Part shown: positions 34,817 to 42,791 of the stretch, piece after piece | How positions within the stretch are numbered: the first letter of the stretch is position 1 | Layout of the letters: the number at the start of each line of letters is the position of its first letter | Assembly (NCBI GenBank): GCA_945903265.1 | Contig: CAMDNQ010000022.1 | Span: 1 to 45,180, forward strand | From: Candidatus Sulfopaludibacter sp. SbA3 | GTDB taxonomy: Bacteria > Acidobacteriota > Vicinamibacteria > Vicinamibacterales > UBA2999 | Direction of reading: 5' to 3' | DNA: 45,180 bases | The notes under the pieces: model-generated | Database searches by the model: none | What the model was told of the DNA's origin: nothing | The model's input: the letters and a program-made list of their open reading frames with translations, nothing else | Translations under genes and position numbers: made by a program

Positions 34817-35218
34817 CTAGTCCAGCTTCGACGCGATCGTGATCTTGAAGCCGCTCGGCTCGGTGACGTTGAACGCGCGGGCGCCCCATTCGGTGTCGTG
34901 CGCGTCCTTGTCGAGCGCGACGCCGTTCTTCTTCGCCGTCGCCGCGAGCTCGTCGATGTTCTGCGCGGTGCTGATGTAGAACCGGAGGCCCAGACCCTTC
35001 TTCCGGTCGCGGCCCGCCTTCCAGTCGTCCTGGCTCAGGCCCACCTCGACGTCGCCGCCCTTCATCGTCGCACCAAGGAGTTTCCCTTCGTGCTCCCAGC
35101 GCTGGCCGGCGCTGAATCCGAGACCCTCGAAGAATTTCATGCTCGCCTGGAGATCGTCCACCGTGAGCGTGGGCATGATCGTCTTGGCCTGAAAGGGTGC
35201 GGTTGTCTGGGTCGTCAT
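34817..35218 (-). CDS. VOC (glyoxalase/bleomycin-resistance) family protein
   Basis: A 133-residue protein with the two beta-alpha-beta-beta-beta units of the VOC fold: IMPTLTVDDLQASMKFFEGLGFSAGQRW, GDVEVGLSQDD, then LRFYISTAQNIDELAATAKKNG and the terminal TEWGARAFNVTEPSGFKITIA. VOC proteins bind a metal and act on thiohemiacetals, antibiotics or aromatic substrates; this one is not assigned. GGAGA precedes the ATG. The alpha/beta hydrolase gene starts upstream, 11 bases from this start, on the same strand. Confidence 0.87.
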   Translation of the reverse strand: MTTQTTAPFQAKTIMPTLTVDDLQASMKFFEGLGFSAGQRWEHEGKLLGATMKGGDVEVGLSQDDWKAGRDRKKGLGLRFYISTAQNIDELAATAKKNGVALDKDAHDTEWGARAFNVTEPSGFKITIASKLD

Positions 35219-35229
35219 GGCGTCTCCAG

Positions 35230-36096
35230 TTACGTCGAGCGCGGCGTGTTGGTCTTCAGGAACGAGCGGACGTGGCGGACAGCAAGAGGTATCCGCGACG
35301 AGGGTTCTTTCCAGGGATAGAGGCTCACCTGCGCGTTCGGCGCGAGCATGGCAGTTTCCATCGCCACGGCGTACGGGTGCGCGGGGATGTCGTCCGGCAG
35401 GATCAGCACGGGCGTCTTGCAGCTCTTCACGAACTCGCGCGAGACGGTGAACACGAAGTCCGGATTCGTCCGGTACATGCGCGTGAGGAACTGATCGACC
35501 TGCGCCATCGTGATCTCGGGCCGGCGCTTCACGAGCTCGGGTCCCCAGCCCTTGATGTTGTTCTCGTAGAACAGATCGCGCGCTTCGGGTCGCGACCCGC
35601 TCGGCTGCGCGAGGACGGCCGCGACGACGCGTGCGGGCGCGCGCTCGAGGAGATTCCAGATGAAGGGCCCGCCGATACAGAAGCCGAGCACCGCGAACTG
35701 CTTGATGCCCAGGTGGTCCATCAGGGCGAGCTGGTCGTCCGCGTGCATGTCCCACGGCCGCTCGATGTCGAGCGGCCCGGTGGACTGGCCGTTGTTGGAG
35801 TTACGCGGGTCGAATGCGATGCAGCGGTACTCCTTGCTGAACTCCTCGACCGGATTGAAGGGCGAGTTGAGCGTCCCCTGAATCGAGCCGTTCAGGCCGC
35901 CACCGGAGATCAGCAGCAGCGGGAACCCGGAGCCCCACTCCTGATAGCGGATGCGAACGTTCCCCCTCTCGAAGAACTTCATGCCCGCGCCGACCGGTTT
36001 GGGTTGCTGAGCGAACAGGCCCTTTGTAGCCGCAACTGCCGTGGCCGCCGCCGCTGCACCAGTCTTCAACAATGAACGTCTAATTTCGTCAACCAT
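35230..36096 (-). CDS. Tat-exported alpha/beta hydrolase with Cys nucleophile
   Basis: A 288-residue protein with a twin-arginine type signal (RRSLLKTGAAAAATAVA, residues 6-22) and an alpha/beta-hydrolase fold: SGGGLNG oxyanion region (64-70), FDPRNSNNGQS, and nucleophile elbow GFCIGG with Cys140 instead of Ser. A Cys at this position is known in dienelactone-type enzymes but unusual for the canonical fold seen here. Substrate unknown. GGAGGG precedes the ATG. The VOC gene is 11 bases downstream, so they are probably co-expressed. It is the last gene before the low-GC island. Confidence 0.86.
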   Translation of the reverse strand: MVDEIRRSLLKTGAAAAATAVAATKGLFAQQPKPVGAGMKFFERGNVRIRYQEWGSGFPLLLISGGGLNGSIQGTLNSPFNPVEEFSKEYRCIAFDPRNSNNGQSTGPLDIERPWDMHADDQLALMDHLGIKQFAVLGFCIGGPFIWNLLERAPARVVAAVLAQPSGSRPEARDLFYENNIKGWGPELVKRRPEITMAQVDQFLTRMYRTNPDFVFTVSREFVKSCKTPVLILPDDIPAHPYAVAMETAMLAPNAQVSLYPWKEPSSRIPLAVRHVRSFLKTNTPRST

Positions 36097-36401
36097 CGTC
36101 GTCCCTCCGCGCCGTTACTCTATGTGAAGACAAGGCTTAATGACAGTCGCATGATTATGCGAAACACCCCCGTGTCACCGCGCGTTCGAGACAACGTTAA
36201 CAACGCTTGTCCCGGACGACTCGGAGGCAGTTCGGCCATCAGCAGATTCATCGACGCGCCCCCATGGCTACAGCGTCTCTAGTAGATCGTTCGAATGGAT
36301 GAACGGATGCCGCATCGAACGCTAACCGGAATGACAGCTTACGTCACACTTCCCGAATGAGACCTCGCGAGGACGACATTTGAAAGAACGTAGAACGTCA
36401 C
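36097..36401. other. 305-bp low-GC gap, left flank of the SEFIR island
   Basis: No supported gene. Base composition falls to about half G+C. It contains one short dyad, TCGCAT-GATT-ATGCGA (36147-36162). No clear promoter or terminator is visible. Part of an acquired segment with 36402-37865. Confidence 0.5.
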
Positions 36402-37865
36402 TTACCAGATTCCCAACTGCCCGCGCACCAAGCCCACAAACTCTTTTAATGAAGCCAACAACTGTTTCGCACGATCTGGCGAACCTCCAAAAAATCCAGC
36501 TTGGAGAGGTGCCCATTCCACCCCTTGAGTATCTAGTTCGCTTTCGATCTGCTCGATCAATCCGCTCCGGCGCCAGACGAAGGAGCCTAATGGCGCCCAA
36601 AAGCGTTCGCGCTTATCAAAGTCGGCGTAGGTAAGGGCCTGAAGTAATTCGAAGCGATCAAACGCACGAACATACTCGTCATCGTCTGGAACGAACTCGT
36701 TGAGAAAACCCTTCAGCGTTTCTTGAAAGTAGTCCGATACCGGGAAATAGTGTCGTTCTTGCTCAGGTAACCACTTCCACTGCCTCTGGGCAAATCCGGC
36801 CCCGGTGTGCAGAGCTCGAATGAGCGGAAGCTCCGCGTCTTGATGGCGTTCGCGCGATTTGACATCAACCATCAGACGACGAAGCATGACGTACGATTCA
36901 TTCGCCACAGCCGCGATTCCCCCGCAGTACAACCCGCGCAATGATGGGTACCGGATTACGTTTTCCCAAAGCTCATAAAATGTGCCTTGGGGCTGGGGAA
37001 CGATGGTGATTTGCTTCAGTGCCGTAGTAAAGATCTTGGCTTCATTAGCGCTTGCCCAAAACCCTCCGACAGCGAGCACCTGACAAATGTCGTTTGTCGC
37101 TGCATCGGCCTCACTTATCCTTTGCAGGAACGATGCCTCGGTTGGCGGCTCTGAATATTTCACCAAACTGCTTGCCAGGACCTGCTCCTTCGCATGGAGG
37201 GCGATAGGGACAACGACATCGTGCAGGGCCATCAAGTGTGATGGCTTCGAAATTAGACCCTTGATTGTTCCCACAAGCGCGGACGCCTCGTCGGGAACAT
37301 GCAATTCAATCCATTGCTTGGCTGTATCAGACGTCGTAACAAAATCATGCTTAACGACTAACGCCGAGCCCTCACCCGACCCGTCGAACGGACTTGATCC
37401 GAGCGGAGGCTTACCGGGATCCGGAACCTCAAAAATTTCGCGCAACAAGGTTTCCAAGCTTGTCGCGTATTTCGCATCGTCCTCAAAATCAATGTAAAGG
37501 CGGTATCCCAAGAAGGCGGGCACGGGCGGCGTGCCAGAGCCTCGGATGATCGGGATGAATTTCTTAGTTCCCAAGTTCGGTATAAGTTCAGCTGTGACGA
37601 TCATCTTCTCGTAGCCAACCCCGCCCTTACCCTCTTCCGCGCGCTCGACGTAAATATTGGAGCAAACGACAATCACGCGGTCCGCAGACTTCAGACCCAT
37701 CTCCATGAAGGCAGCAATGTCTTGGCCGGGACTCAAATCCCACTGATCAAGGACTGCGTCGACTCCATTTCCCCGAAGGTCTGAGGCGAGTTTTAGCACC
37801 CACAGTTTGTGAGTGGGCGAATCGTGGGAATACGAAATAAAAACGTTTGGGGCAGTTTTCGCCAT
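36402..37865 (-). CDS. SEFIR/TIR-domain protein, candidate anti-phage defence gene
   Basis: A 487-residue protein. Residues 8-145 form a SEFIR/TIR-like domain: VFISYSHDSPTHKLWVLKLA, DAVLDQWDL at 36-44, VIVVCSNIYV, and GVGYEKMIV with Glu86 at the position of the TIR catalytic Glu. Such domains usually cleave NAD+ in bacterial immunity. Residues 160-487 are alpha/beta, with no recognised motif, and probably sense the trigger. Base composition is clearly lower in G+C than the neighbours. A single-gene SEFIR defence system has been described; the layout here (SEFIR then about 330 unknown residues) fits that type. It begins only a few bases after the nrdJ terminator and shows no promoter of its own and no Shine-Dalgarno. 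Confidence 0.83.
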   Translation of the reverse strand: MAKTAPNVFISYSHDSPTHKLWVLKLASDLRGNGVDAVLDQWDLSPGQDIAAFMEMGLKSADRVIVVCSNIYVERAEEGKGGVGYEKMIVTAELIPNLGTKKFIPIIRGSGTPPVPAFLGYRLYIDFEDDAKYATSLETLLREIFEVPDPGKPPLGSSPFDGSGEGSALVVKHDFVTTSDTAKQWIELHVPDEASALVGTIKGLISKPSHLMALHDVVVPIALHAKEQVLASSLVKYSEPPTEASFLQRISEADAATNDICQVLAVGGFWASANEAKIFTTALKQITIVPQPQGTFYELWENVIRYPSLRGLYCGGIAAVANESYVMLRRLMVDVKSRERHQDAELPLIRALHTGAGFAQRQWKWLPEQERHYFPVSDYFQETLKGFLNEFVPDDDEYVRAFDRFELLQALTYADFDKRERFWAPLGSFVWRRSGLIEQIESELDTQGVEWAPLQAGFFGGSPDRAKQLLASLKEFVGLVRGQLGIW

Positions 37866-37871
37866 TTGTTT

Positions 37872-37908
37872 TCAAAAAAGCGAAGGGGCGGACATCGGTC
37901 CGCCCCTT
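37872..37908 (-). terminator. intrinsic terminator after nrdJ
   Basis: On the minus strand AAGGGGCGGAC pairs with GTCCGCCCCTT across a 4-base loop (CGAT), followed by CGCTTTTTT. This is the best intrinsic terminator in the window; the hairpin itself resembles the families of GC-rich palindromes. It ends about seven bases before the SEFIR start codon, so that gene may rely on read-through. Confidence 0.75.
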
Positions 37909-37944
37909 TTGTTCATCAGCCCTCGCTACAGCGACGGACTTAAA

Positions 37945-40926
37945 TCAGGCGCAGCCGCTGGTTGTCCCGCAGTTGACGCACTTGTAGCAGGAGCCGCTGC
38001 GGATCATCAGCGATCCGCAGGTGGAACAGGGCGGCGCGTCTTCCTGCGCCTGGATGGCCGCGAACTCGCTCGGCTTGCCCTTCGGCTCGGTCCGGCTGCC
38101 TGCCCCGACGGTGAGCGAGCCGGGGAAGCCGGACACTACGTCTGAAGGTTTCGAGCCGGACGCTACGTCTGAAGGGGCCTTCGGTGCCGGCGCGGCGGAA
38201 GCCTGAACCTTCGAACCGGAACCCTGATCCCCGATCCCCGATCCCTGATCCCCGGCAGGTTCCTTCATGTTGACCCCTGCGCGGAACTGGGCCTCGTGCG
38301 ACAGGAACTTCGTGGCCATCCACCGGAAGATGTAATCCACAATCGACTTCGCGAAGCGGACCTCGGGGTTCTTCGTCATCCCCGACGGCTCGAACCGCGC
38401 GTGGCTGAACTTGTCCACCAGCACCTGCAGCGGCACGCCGTACTGCAGCGCATATGAGATCGCCTGCGCGAAGGCGTCCGCAAAGCCCGAAATCGTCGAG
38501 CCCTCCTTCGCCATCGTCAGGAAAATCTCGCCAGGGGTCCCGTCCTCGAACAGGCCCACCGTGATGTAGCCCTCGTGGCCCGCGATGTCGAACTTGTGCG
38601 TGATCGACGCGCGCTCGTCGCCCAGCTTCCGCCGGCGCGGGGTCTCGACGATCTTGATGACTTCCTTGACCGTCTCGACCGACTGATTGAAGGCGGCGCC
38701 CACGTTGCGCGTGTCGGTGACCTGCGCCTTCGAGGTGTTGAGCGGCTGCGTCCGCTTGCTGCCGTCGCGGTAAATCGAGATCGCCTTCGCGCCCAGGCGC
38801 CACGACTCGAGGTAGGCCTTCTCGATGTCCTCGACCGTCGCATGCCGCGGCACGTTCACCGTCTTGCTGATCGCGCCCGAGATGAATGGCTGCGTCGCAC
38901 CCATCATCCGGATGTGGCCCATGTACTCGATCGAGCGCTCGCCCTGCGCAGGCTTGAACGCGCAGTCGAAGACCGCCAGGTGCTCGTCCTTCAGGAACGG
39001 CGCGCCTTCGATCGTTTCCTTCTCGTCGATGAAGTGGATGATCGCTTCGATCTCGCCTTCGGCGTAGCCCAGCTTCCGGAGCGCCATCGGCACGGTGCCG
39101 TTGACAATCTTCATCAGGCCGCCGCCCACGAGCTTCTTGTACTTGACCAGCGCGATGTCCGGCTCCACGCCCGTCGTGTCGCAGTCCATCATGAAGCCGA
39201 TGGTCCCGGTCGGCGCCAGCACCGTCGCCTGCGCGTTCCGGTAGCCGAAGTCCTCGCCCAGCTCCACCGCCTCGTCCCACGCCTGCTTCGCGCCCGCGAA
39301 CAGATCCTGCGGGACGACCTTCGAGTTGATCTCGCTCACCGCGTCGCGATGCTTCCGCATCACGCGCAGGAACGGCTCGCGGTTCTTCTCGTAGCCGGCA
39401 AACGGACCACCATGGTCGCGCGCAATCCGCGCCGACTGCGCGTACGCCTCGCCCGTCATCACCGCGGTGATCGCCGCGGCATACGCCCGGCCCTCGTCGC
39501 TGTCATACGGCAGGCCGCGCGACATCAGCAGCGCGCCCAGGTTAGCGTAGCCCAGGCCGAGCGGCCGGTAGTCGTGGCTGTTCTTCTCGATCGCCTTCGT
39601 CGGATAGCTCGAGTTCGGGACGATGATCTCCTGCGCGGTGATCATGATGCGGCAGGCCGCCTTGAACGCCGCCACGTCGAGCTCGCCGTCTTCCTTGACG
39701 AACTTCATCAGGTTGATCGACGACAGGTTGCACGCCGAGTCGTCCAGGAACATGTACTCGGAGCACGGGTTGCTCGCGTTGATGCGGTCCGTGTTCGGGC
39801 ACGTGTGCCAGTCGTTGACGGTCGTGTCGAACTGCATGCCCGGATCGCCGCAGATGTGCGTGCCGACCGCGATGTCGCGCATCAGGTCGCGCGCCTTGTA
39901 GGTGTCCACCACCGCCCCGTCACGCACCGCCTTCGTCGTCCACTCGCCATCGTCCAGGACGGCGCGCATGAAGTCGTCCGTGACGCGGACGCTGTTGTTC
40001 GAGTTCTGGAAGAAGACCGAGCCGTACGCGACACCCGTGAACGAGCCGTCGTAGCCGGCGTCGATCAGCGCCCACGCCTTCTTCTCTTCCTCGACCTTGC
40101 AGTTGATGAATTCGTGGATGTCCGGATGGTCGGCGTTGAGGATGACCATCTTCGCCGCGCGGCGCGTCTTGCCGCCCGACTTGATGACGCCCGCAAACGC
40201 GTCGTACCCCTTCATGAACGAGACAGGGCCGCTGGCCGTGCCGCCGCCCGCCAGGAGCTCCTTCGACGACCGGATCGCCGACAGGTTGCTGCCGGTGCCC
40301 GAGCCGAACTTGAAGAGCATCCCCTCGGTCTTGGCCAGCGTCAGGATCGCTTCCATCGTGTCCTGCACGGCGTTGATGAAGCAGGCCGAGCATTGCGGCG
40401 CCTTCTCGAAGCCGCAGTTGAACCAGACGGGGCTGTTGAACGCCGCCTTCTGATACACGAGCATGTGCTTCAGTTCGGCGGAGAACGACTGGAGCGCATC
40501 CTCGCTCGAGAAGTACTTGTCCTGCCGCGCCCACATGGTGATCGTGTCGACGACGCGGCCGATCAGCTGCTTGACGCTGCGCTCGCGCTCCGGCGTCCCG
40601 ACCTGGCCGCGGAAGTATTTGGAGACGACGATGTTGGTGGCCTGCTGGGACCAGAAGCGGGGAAACTCGACGTCCCGCTGCTCGAAGACGACCTTGCCCA
40701 ATTCGTTACCGATGACCGCCGCGCGGGTTTCCCATTCGACCTCGTCGAACGGATCCACGCCCGGCAGGGTGAAGTAACGCGGAAACTCGACCCCCGGAAT
40801 CGCAGTGTTTCTCTGTTCCACGCTCTTGCGCGCGCGGACCGACGAATCGCCCTGCGACGTTCCCGTCGCCGACGACTCCAACTGCTGTCCTGCGGGGGCA
40901 GCTTCGCGGGCAGGCCCTTCTTCCAT
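37945..40926 (-). CDS. nrdJ: vitamin B12-dependent (class II) ribonucleotide reductase
   Basis: A 993-residue enzyme that converts ribonucleotides to deoxyribonucleotides using adenosylcobalamin, with or without oxygen. FNCGFEKAPQCSACFIN, FGSGTGSNLSAIR, the active-site NPCSEYMFLD, and APTGTIGFMMDCDTTGVEPD are typical. A C-terminal zinc-ribbon-like C-x2-C...C-x2-C motif (CSTCGS, CYKCVNC) ends the protein, as in other NrdJ. The 60-residue linker before it is made of repeats: a 22-bp direct pair and GATCCCC heptamers. ATG 40926 is chosen with GGAGG upstream. It is the only RNR in view. Confidence 0.95.
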   Translation of the reverse strand: MEEGPAREAAPAGQQLESSATGTSQGDSSVRARKSVEQRNTAIPGVEFPRYFTLPGVDPFDEVEWETRAAVIGNELGKVVFEQRDVEFPRFWSQQATNIVVSKYFRGQVGTPERERSVKQLIGRVVDTITMWARQDKYFSSEDALQSFSAELKHMLVYQKAAFNSPVWFNCGFEKAPQCSACFINAVQDTMEAILTLAKTEGMLFKFGSGTGSNLSAIRSSKELLAGGGTASGPVSFMKGYDAFAGVIKSGGKTRRAAKMVILNADHPDIHEFINCKVEEEKKAWALIDAGYDGSFTGVAYGSVFFQNSNNSVRVTDDFMRAVLDDGEWTTKAVRDGAVVDTYKARDLMRDIAVGTHICGDPGMQFDTTVNDWHTCPNTDRINASNPCSEYMFLDDSACNLSSINLMKFVKEDGELDVAAFKAACRIMITAQEIIVPNSSYPTKAIEKNSHDYRPLGLGYANLGALLMSRGLPYDSDEGRAYAAAITAVMTGEAYAQSARIARDHGGPFAGYEKNREPFLRVMRKHRDAVSEINSKVVPQDLFAGAKQAWDEAVELGEDFGYRNAQATVLAPTGTIGFMMDCDTTGVEPDIALVKYKKLVGGGLMKIVNGTVPMALRKLGYAEGEIEAIIHFIDEKETIEGAPFLKDEHLAVFDCAFKPAQGERSIEYMGHIRMMGATQPFISGAISKTVNVPRHATVEDIEKAYLESWRLGAKAISIYRDGSKRTQPLNTSKAQVTDTRNVGAAFNQSVETVKEVIKIVETPRRRKLGDERASITHKFDIAGHEGYITVGLFEDGTPGEIFLTMAKEGSTISGFADAFAQAISYALQYGVPLQVLVDKFSHARFEPSGMTKNPEVRFAKSIVDYIFRWMATKFLSHEAQFRAGVNMKEPAGDQGSGIGDQGSGSKVQASAAPAPKAPSDVASGSKPSDVVSGFPGSLTVGAGSRTEPKGKPSEFAAIQAQEDAPPCSTCGSLMIRSGSCYKCVNCGTTSGCA
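38127..38175. repeat. 22-bp direct repeat pair in the nrdJ linker (family F)
   Basis: AGCCGGAC[A/G]CTACGTCTGAAGG at 38127-38148 and 38154-38175, one mismatch, 27-base period, so it preserves frame and encodes PSDVASGSK/PSDVVSGFP. It shares ACGTAGTGTCCGGCT with 33517-33531 (reverse complement). Confidence 0.85.
38226..38253. repeat. four GATCCCY heptamers in the nrdJ linker
   Basis: GATCCCC, GATCCCC, GATCCCT, GATCCCC with a fifth degenerate unit (GAACCCT) at 38219-38225. On the coding strand the unit is GGGATCR, the same as the array at 23628. Three units make 21 bases, so the encoded peptide repeats every seven residues (GDQGSGI). Confidence 0.85.
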
Positions 40927-41066
40927 CAATCCCTCCGAACGACGGATCGCCCACCCCTAGGACGGATCCGCAAACCGACTATGTTGTGAGTTTTGCGCTC
41001 AGATGACCCGAGAATCGCCCGGAAGCTGGGAAGGATCCGTTTTCATCTCGTTCAAGCGCGAGAGGC

Positions 41067-41096
41067 AATATGCGCCCCGCGTAACCGCTTTGTCAA
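41067..41096 (-). promoter_or_regulatory. candidate sigma-70 promoter of nrdJ
   Basis: On the minus strand TTGACA (41091-41096), an 18-base spacer and CATATT (41067-41072). The predicted transcript starts near 41060, about 135 bases before ATG 40926. No B12-box-like riboswitch core could be recognised in the leader. Confidence 0.5.
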
Positions 41097-41105
41097 CTCA
41101 AAAAA

Positions 41106-41150
41106 CCACAACATGTAGCGCTTTTTTATTAGGGCACACGCAATATGTGG
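41106..41150. promoter_or_regulatory. possible NrdR box pair upstream of nrdJ
   Basis: CCACAACATGTAGCGC (41106-41121) and ACACGCAATATGTGG (41136-41150) each partly match the NrdR box (ACACWATATATWGTGT), with centres about 30 bases apart, the spacing known for paired boxes. Both lie just upstream of the candidate -35. The matches are imperfect, particularly for the second. Confidence 0.3.
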
Positions 41151-41170
41151 ATTTCATTGTCGCATACCGC

Positions 41171-42490
41171 CTAGGGCAGCGCTGGCAGGCAAACCGTGAA
41201 TGTGGTGCCCTTGCCGGGTTCGCTGTCGACCGCAATCGACCCGCCGTGCTCGCGGACAATCCCGTAGACGACCGCCAGCCCGAGACCGGTCCCCTGGTCT
41301 CCTTTTGTCGAGAAAAACGGCTCAAACACCCGCTCACGCACCTCGGTCGTCATGCCCATGCCCGTGTCCTCCACGTGCAGGCAGACGTACACCCCGGCCG
41401 CAAGAGCCGGGTCGCCTTCCTCGACGCTCAGCCGTTCCGCGGAGACCGTAAGGACGCCGCCGAACCTCCGCATGGCGTCGGCGGCATTGGTCGCGAGGTT
41501 CATCACCACCTGATGGATCTGCGTCGCGTCGCCTTCGATGGGCGGCAGGTCGGCCGCGAACGACGTGCGCAGGCGGATGCCCGAACCGAGGGATCCGCGG
41601 ACGAGAGTCAGCGCCTCCTCGACGACCGGTTGCAGCAGCATCACCTTGCGGACGGTTTCCCGGTGGCGGCTGAACGTGAGGACCTGTTGAACGAGGGCGG
41701 TCGCCCGCGCGTTCGCCTTCACGATCTCGTCGAGCGACTCGCGCACCGGGCCCGGCGGCGCCAGCGGCGCGGCCATCGCCGCGTTGCCGCCGATCGCCGT
41801 GAGGATGTTGTTGAAGTCGTGCGCGATCCCGCCCGCGAGCCTGCCGAGCGCCTCCATCTTCTGCGACTGCCGGAGCTGGCTCTCGACGGCGCGGCGCTCC
41901 TCGTCGGCGATCTTCCTCGCGGCCAGTTCCTCTTCCGCGCGCCGGAGCGCCGTCGAAATGTTCCCGGTGGCCGTGTGCACCAGCACGATCGACACACCCA
42001 TGTAGATGCAGTTGAGCATCCAGAGCGCGAGCTCGTCGTACTGCGCCGTCTGGACGAGGATGCCCTGCCACCCCGCCGCGACGAGCGCAAAGCCCAGTGT
42101 GGCGCAGACGGCCGCGGTGACAACTGCGGCGCGCGCGCCGAGCAGGACACCGGCCATCAGCGGGAACAGGAGATATGCGGTCACGCCGGGACTTCTGATG
42201 CCGCCGCCCGACAGCGCATTGAAGGTGACGAGCGAGACGAGTCCCGCCACAAACAGTGCGCTGGCGGCGCGCGTCGATCGGCGGCCGAGGACAAGGAGCG
42301 CCGCGCCGAGGGCGTTCACGATGGTCACGGTCCGGAGTGCGCGCGGCAGCAGCTCGGGCCGGCTGATCGCCAGCATCAGGAGGATGCCCGTCACGACGAC
42401 CATCGTCGCGAGCACCACCGCCTGGAAGTTCCTGGCTCTCGCCGAGTCATGCCCTGTTGCCGCCGGGGCCGACGAAGCCGCCATCGTCAT
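41171..42490 (-). CDS. membrane sensor histidine kinase
   Basis: A 439-residue kinase from ATG 42490 (a start at 42556 is possible). Five or so transmembrane helices (about residues 20-190) form the sensor; a coiled linker (RRAEEELAARKIADEERRA) leads to the phosphoacceptor box GRLAGGIAHDFNNILTAIGG, the N box VVMNLATNAADAM, and DTGMGM/GTGLGL ATP-binding boxes. The HDFNN form places it in the group lacking a classical HPE box, often working with response regulators encoded elsewhere. No regulator lies beside it. It is preceded by a candidate sigma-54 promoter. Confidence 0.9.
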   Translation of the reverse strand: MTMAASSAPAATGHDSARARNFQAVVLATMVVVTGILLMLAISRPELLPRALRTVTIVNALGAALLVLGRRSTRAASALFVAGLVSLVTFNALSGGGIRSPGVTAYLLFPLMAGVLLGARAAVVTAAVCATLGFALVAAGWQGILVQTAQYDELALWMLNCIYMGVSIVLVHTATGNISTALRRAEEELAARKIADEERRAVESQLRQSQKMEALGRLAGGIAHDFNNILTAIGGNAAMAAPLAPPGPVRESLDEIVKANARATALVQQVLTFSRHRETVRKVMLLQPVVEEALTLVRGSLGSGIRLRTSFAADLPPIEGDATQIHQVVMNLATNAADAMRRFGGVLTVSAERLSVEEGDPALAAGVYVCLHVEDTGMGMTTEVRERVFEPFFSTKGDQGTGLGLAVVYGIVREHGGSIAVDSEPGKGTTFTVCLPALP

Positions 42491-42637
42491 GGGTACGTAT
42501 CCTACGCCGCTCGGGTACGAGGCAGGAGGGGAGCTACCTTTCGGCTGCTCCCCCATGCACAGGAAGGGTGAACTTGCAGAGTGTGTCCCACCACTTTCGC
42601 TGCGGGACGGGGCAACTTTCTTACTGGCCCCCTATAG

Positions 42638-42653
42638 AGCAGGGCTTATGCCA
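42638..42653 (-). promoter_or_regulatory. candidate sigma-54 promoter (-24/-12)
   Basis: On the minus strand TGGCATAAGCCCTGCT: GG and GC are exactly ten bases apart, as in TGGCACG-N4-TTGCW. It points at the histidine kinase gene. An NtrC-type regulator, which would act with sigma-54, is encoded at the right edge of the window. Confidence 0.45.
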
Positions 42654-42659
42654 GCCCGT

Positions 42660-42684
42660 GAATTCATGACGGAAGATGAAATTC
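42660..42684. promoter_or_regulatory. dyad upstream of the sigma-54 promoter
   Basis: GAATTCAT at the left and ATGAAATTC at the right form a near-perfect inverted pair with a one-base bulge, across eight bases. Possible enhancer-binding site, though closer to the -24 element than is usual. Confidence 0.35.
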
Positions 42685-42791
42685 CTTAGGAAATCGCGCG
42701 GGCCTGGTTCCGACCCGCTGAGGGGTGCAGAAAATGCTCAGCTGTCGACGCTGAGACGTGAGTATCTGACGGGGTATGTGTGTAGCGGGCT

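Larger units (their letters stand above)
42491..42791. other. 301-bp control region of the histidine kinase
   Basis: No supported gene. It holds the candidate sigma-54 promoter (42638-42653), a dyad immediately upstream of it (42660-42684) and a short CTCAG/CTGAG inverted pair near 42740-42758. Nothing else is recognisable. Confidence 0.5.

Noticed and set aside
34817-35755. VOC gene extended upstream by 180 residues
   Set aside because: The extra part is a shadow of the alpha/beta hydrolase; ATG 35218 with GGAGA fits the fold start.
36380-36634. Small plus-strand gene in the low-GC region
   Set aside because: It overlaps the end of the SEFIR gene, has no start signal and no recognisable sequence.
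38575-40989. 804-residue open frame antisense to nrdJ
   Set aside because: Composition is Arg/Ala/Val/Leu repeats with no recognisable motif, while the opposite strand is clearly NrdJ.
40927-41060. B12 riboswitch in the nrdJ leader
   Set aside because: I looked for a B12-box-like core in this 135-base leader and did not find one.
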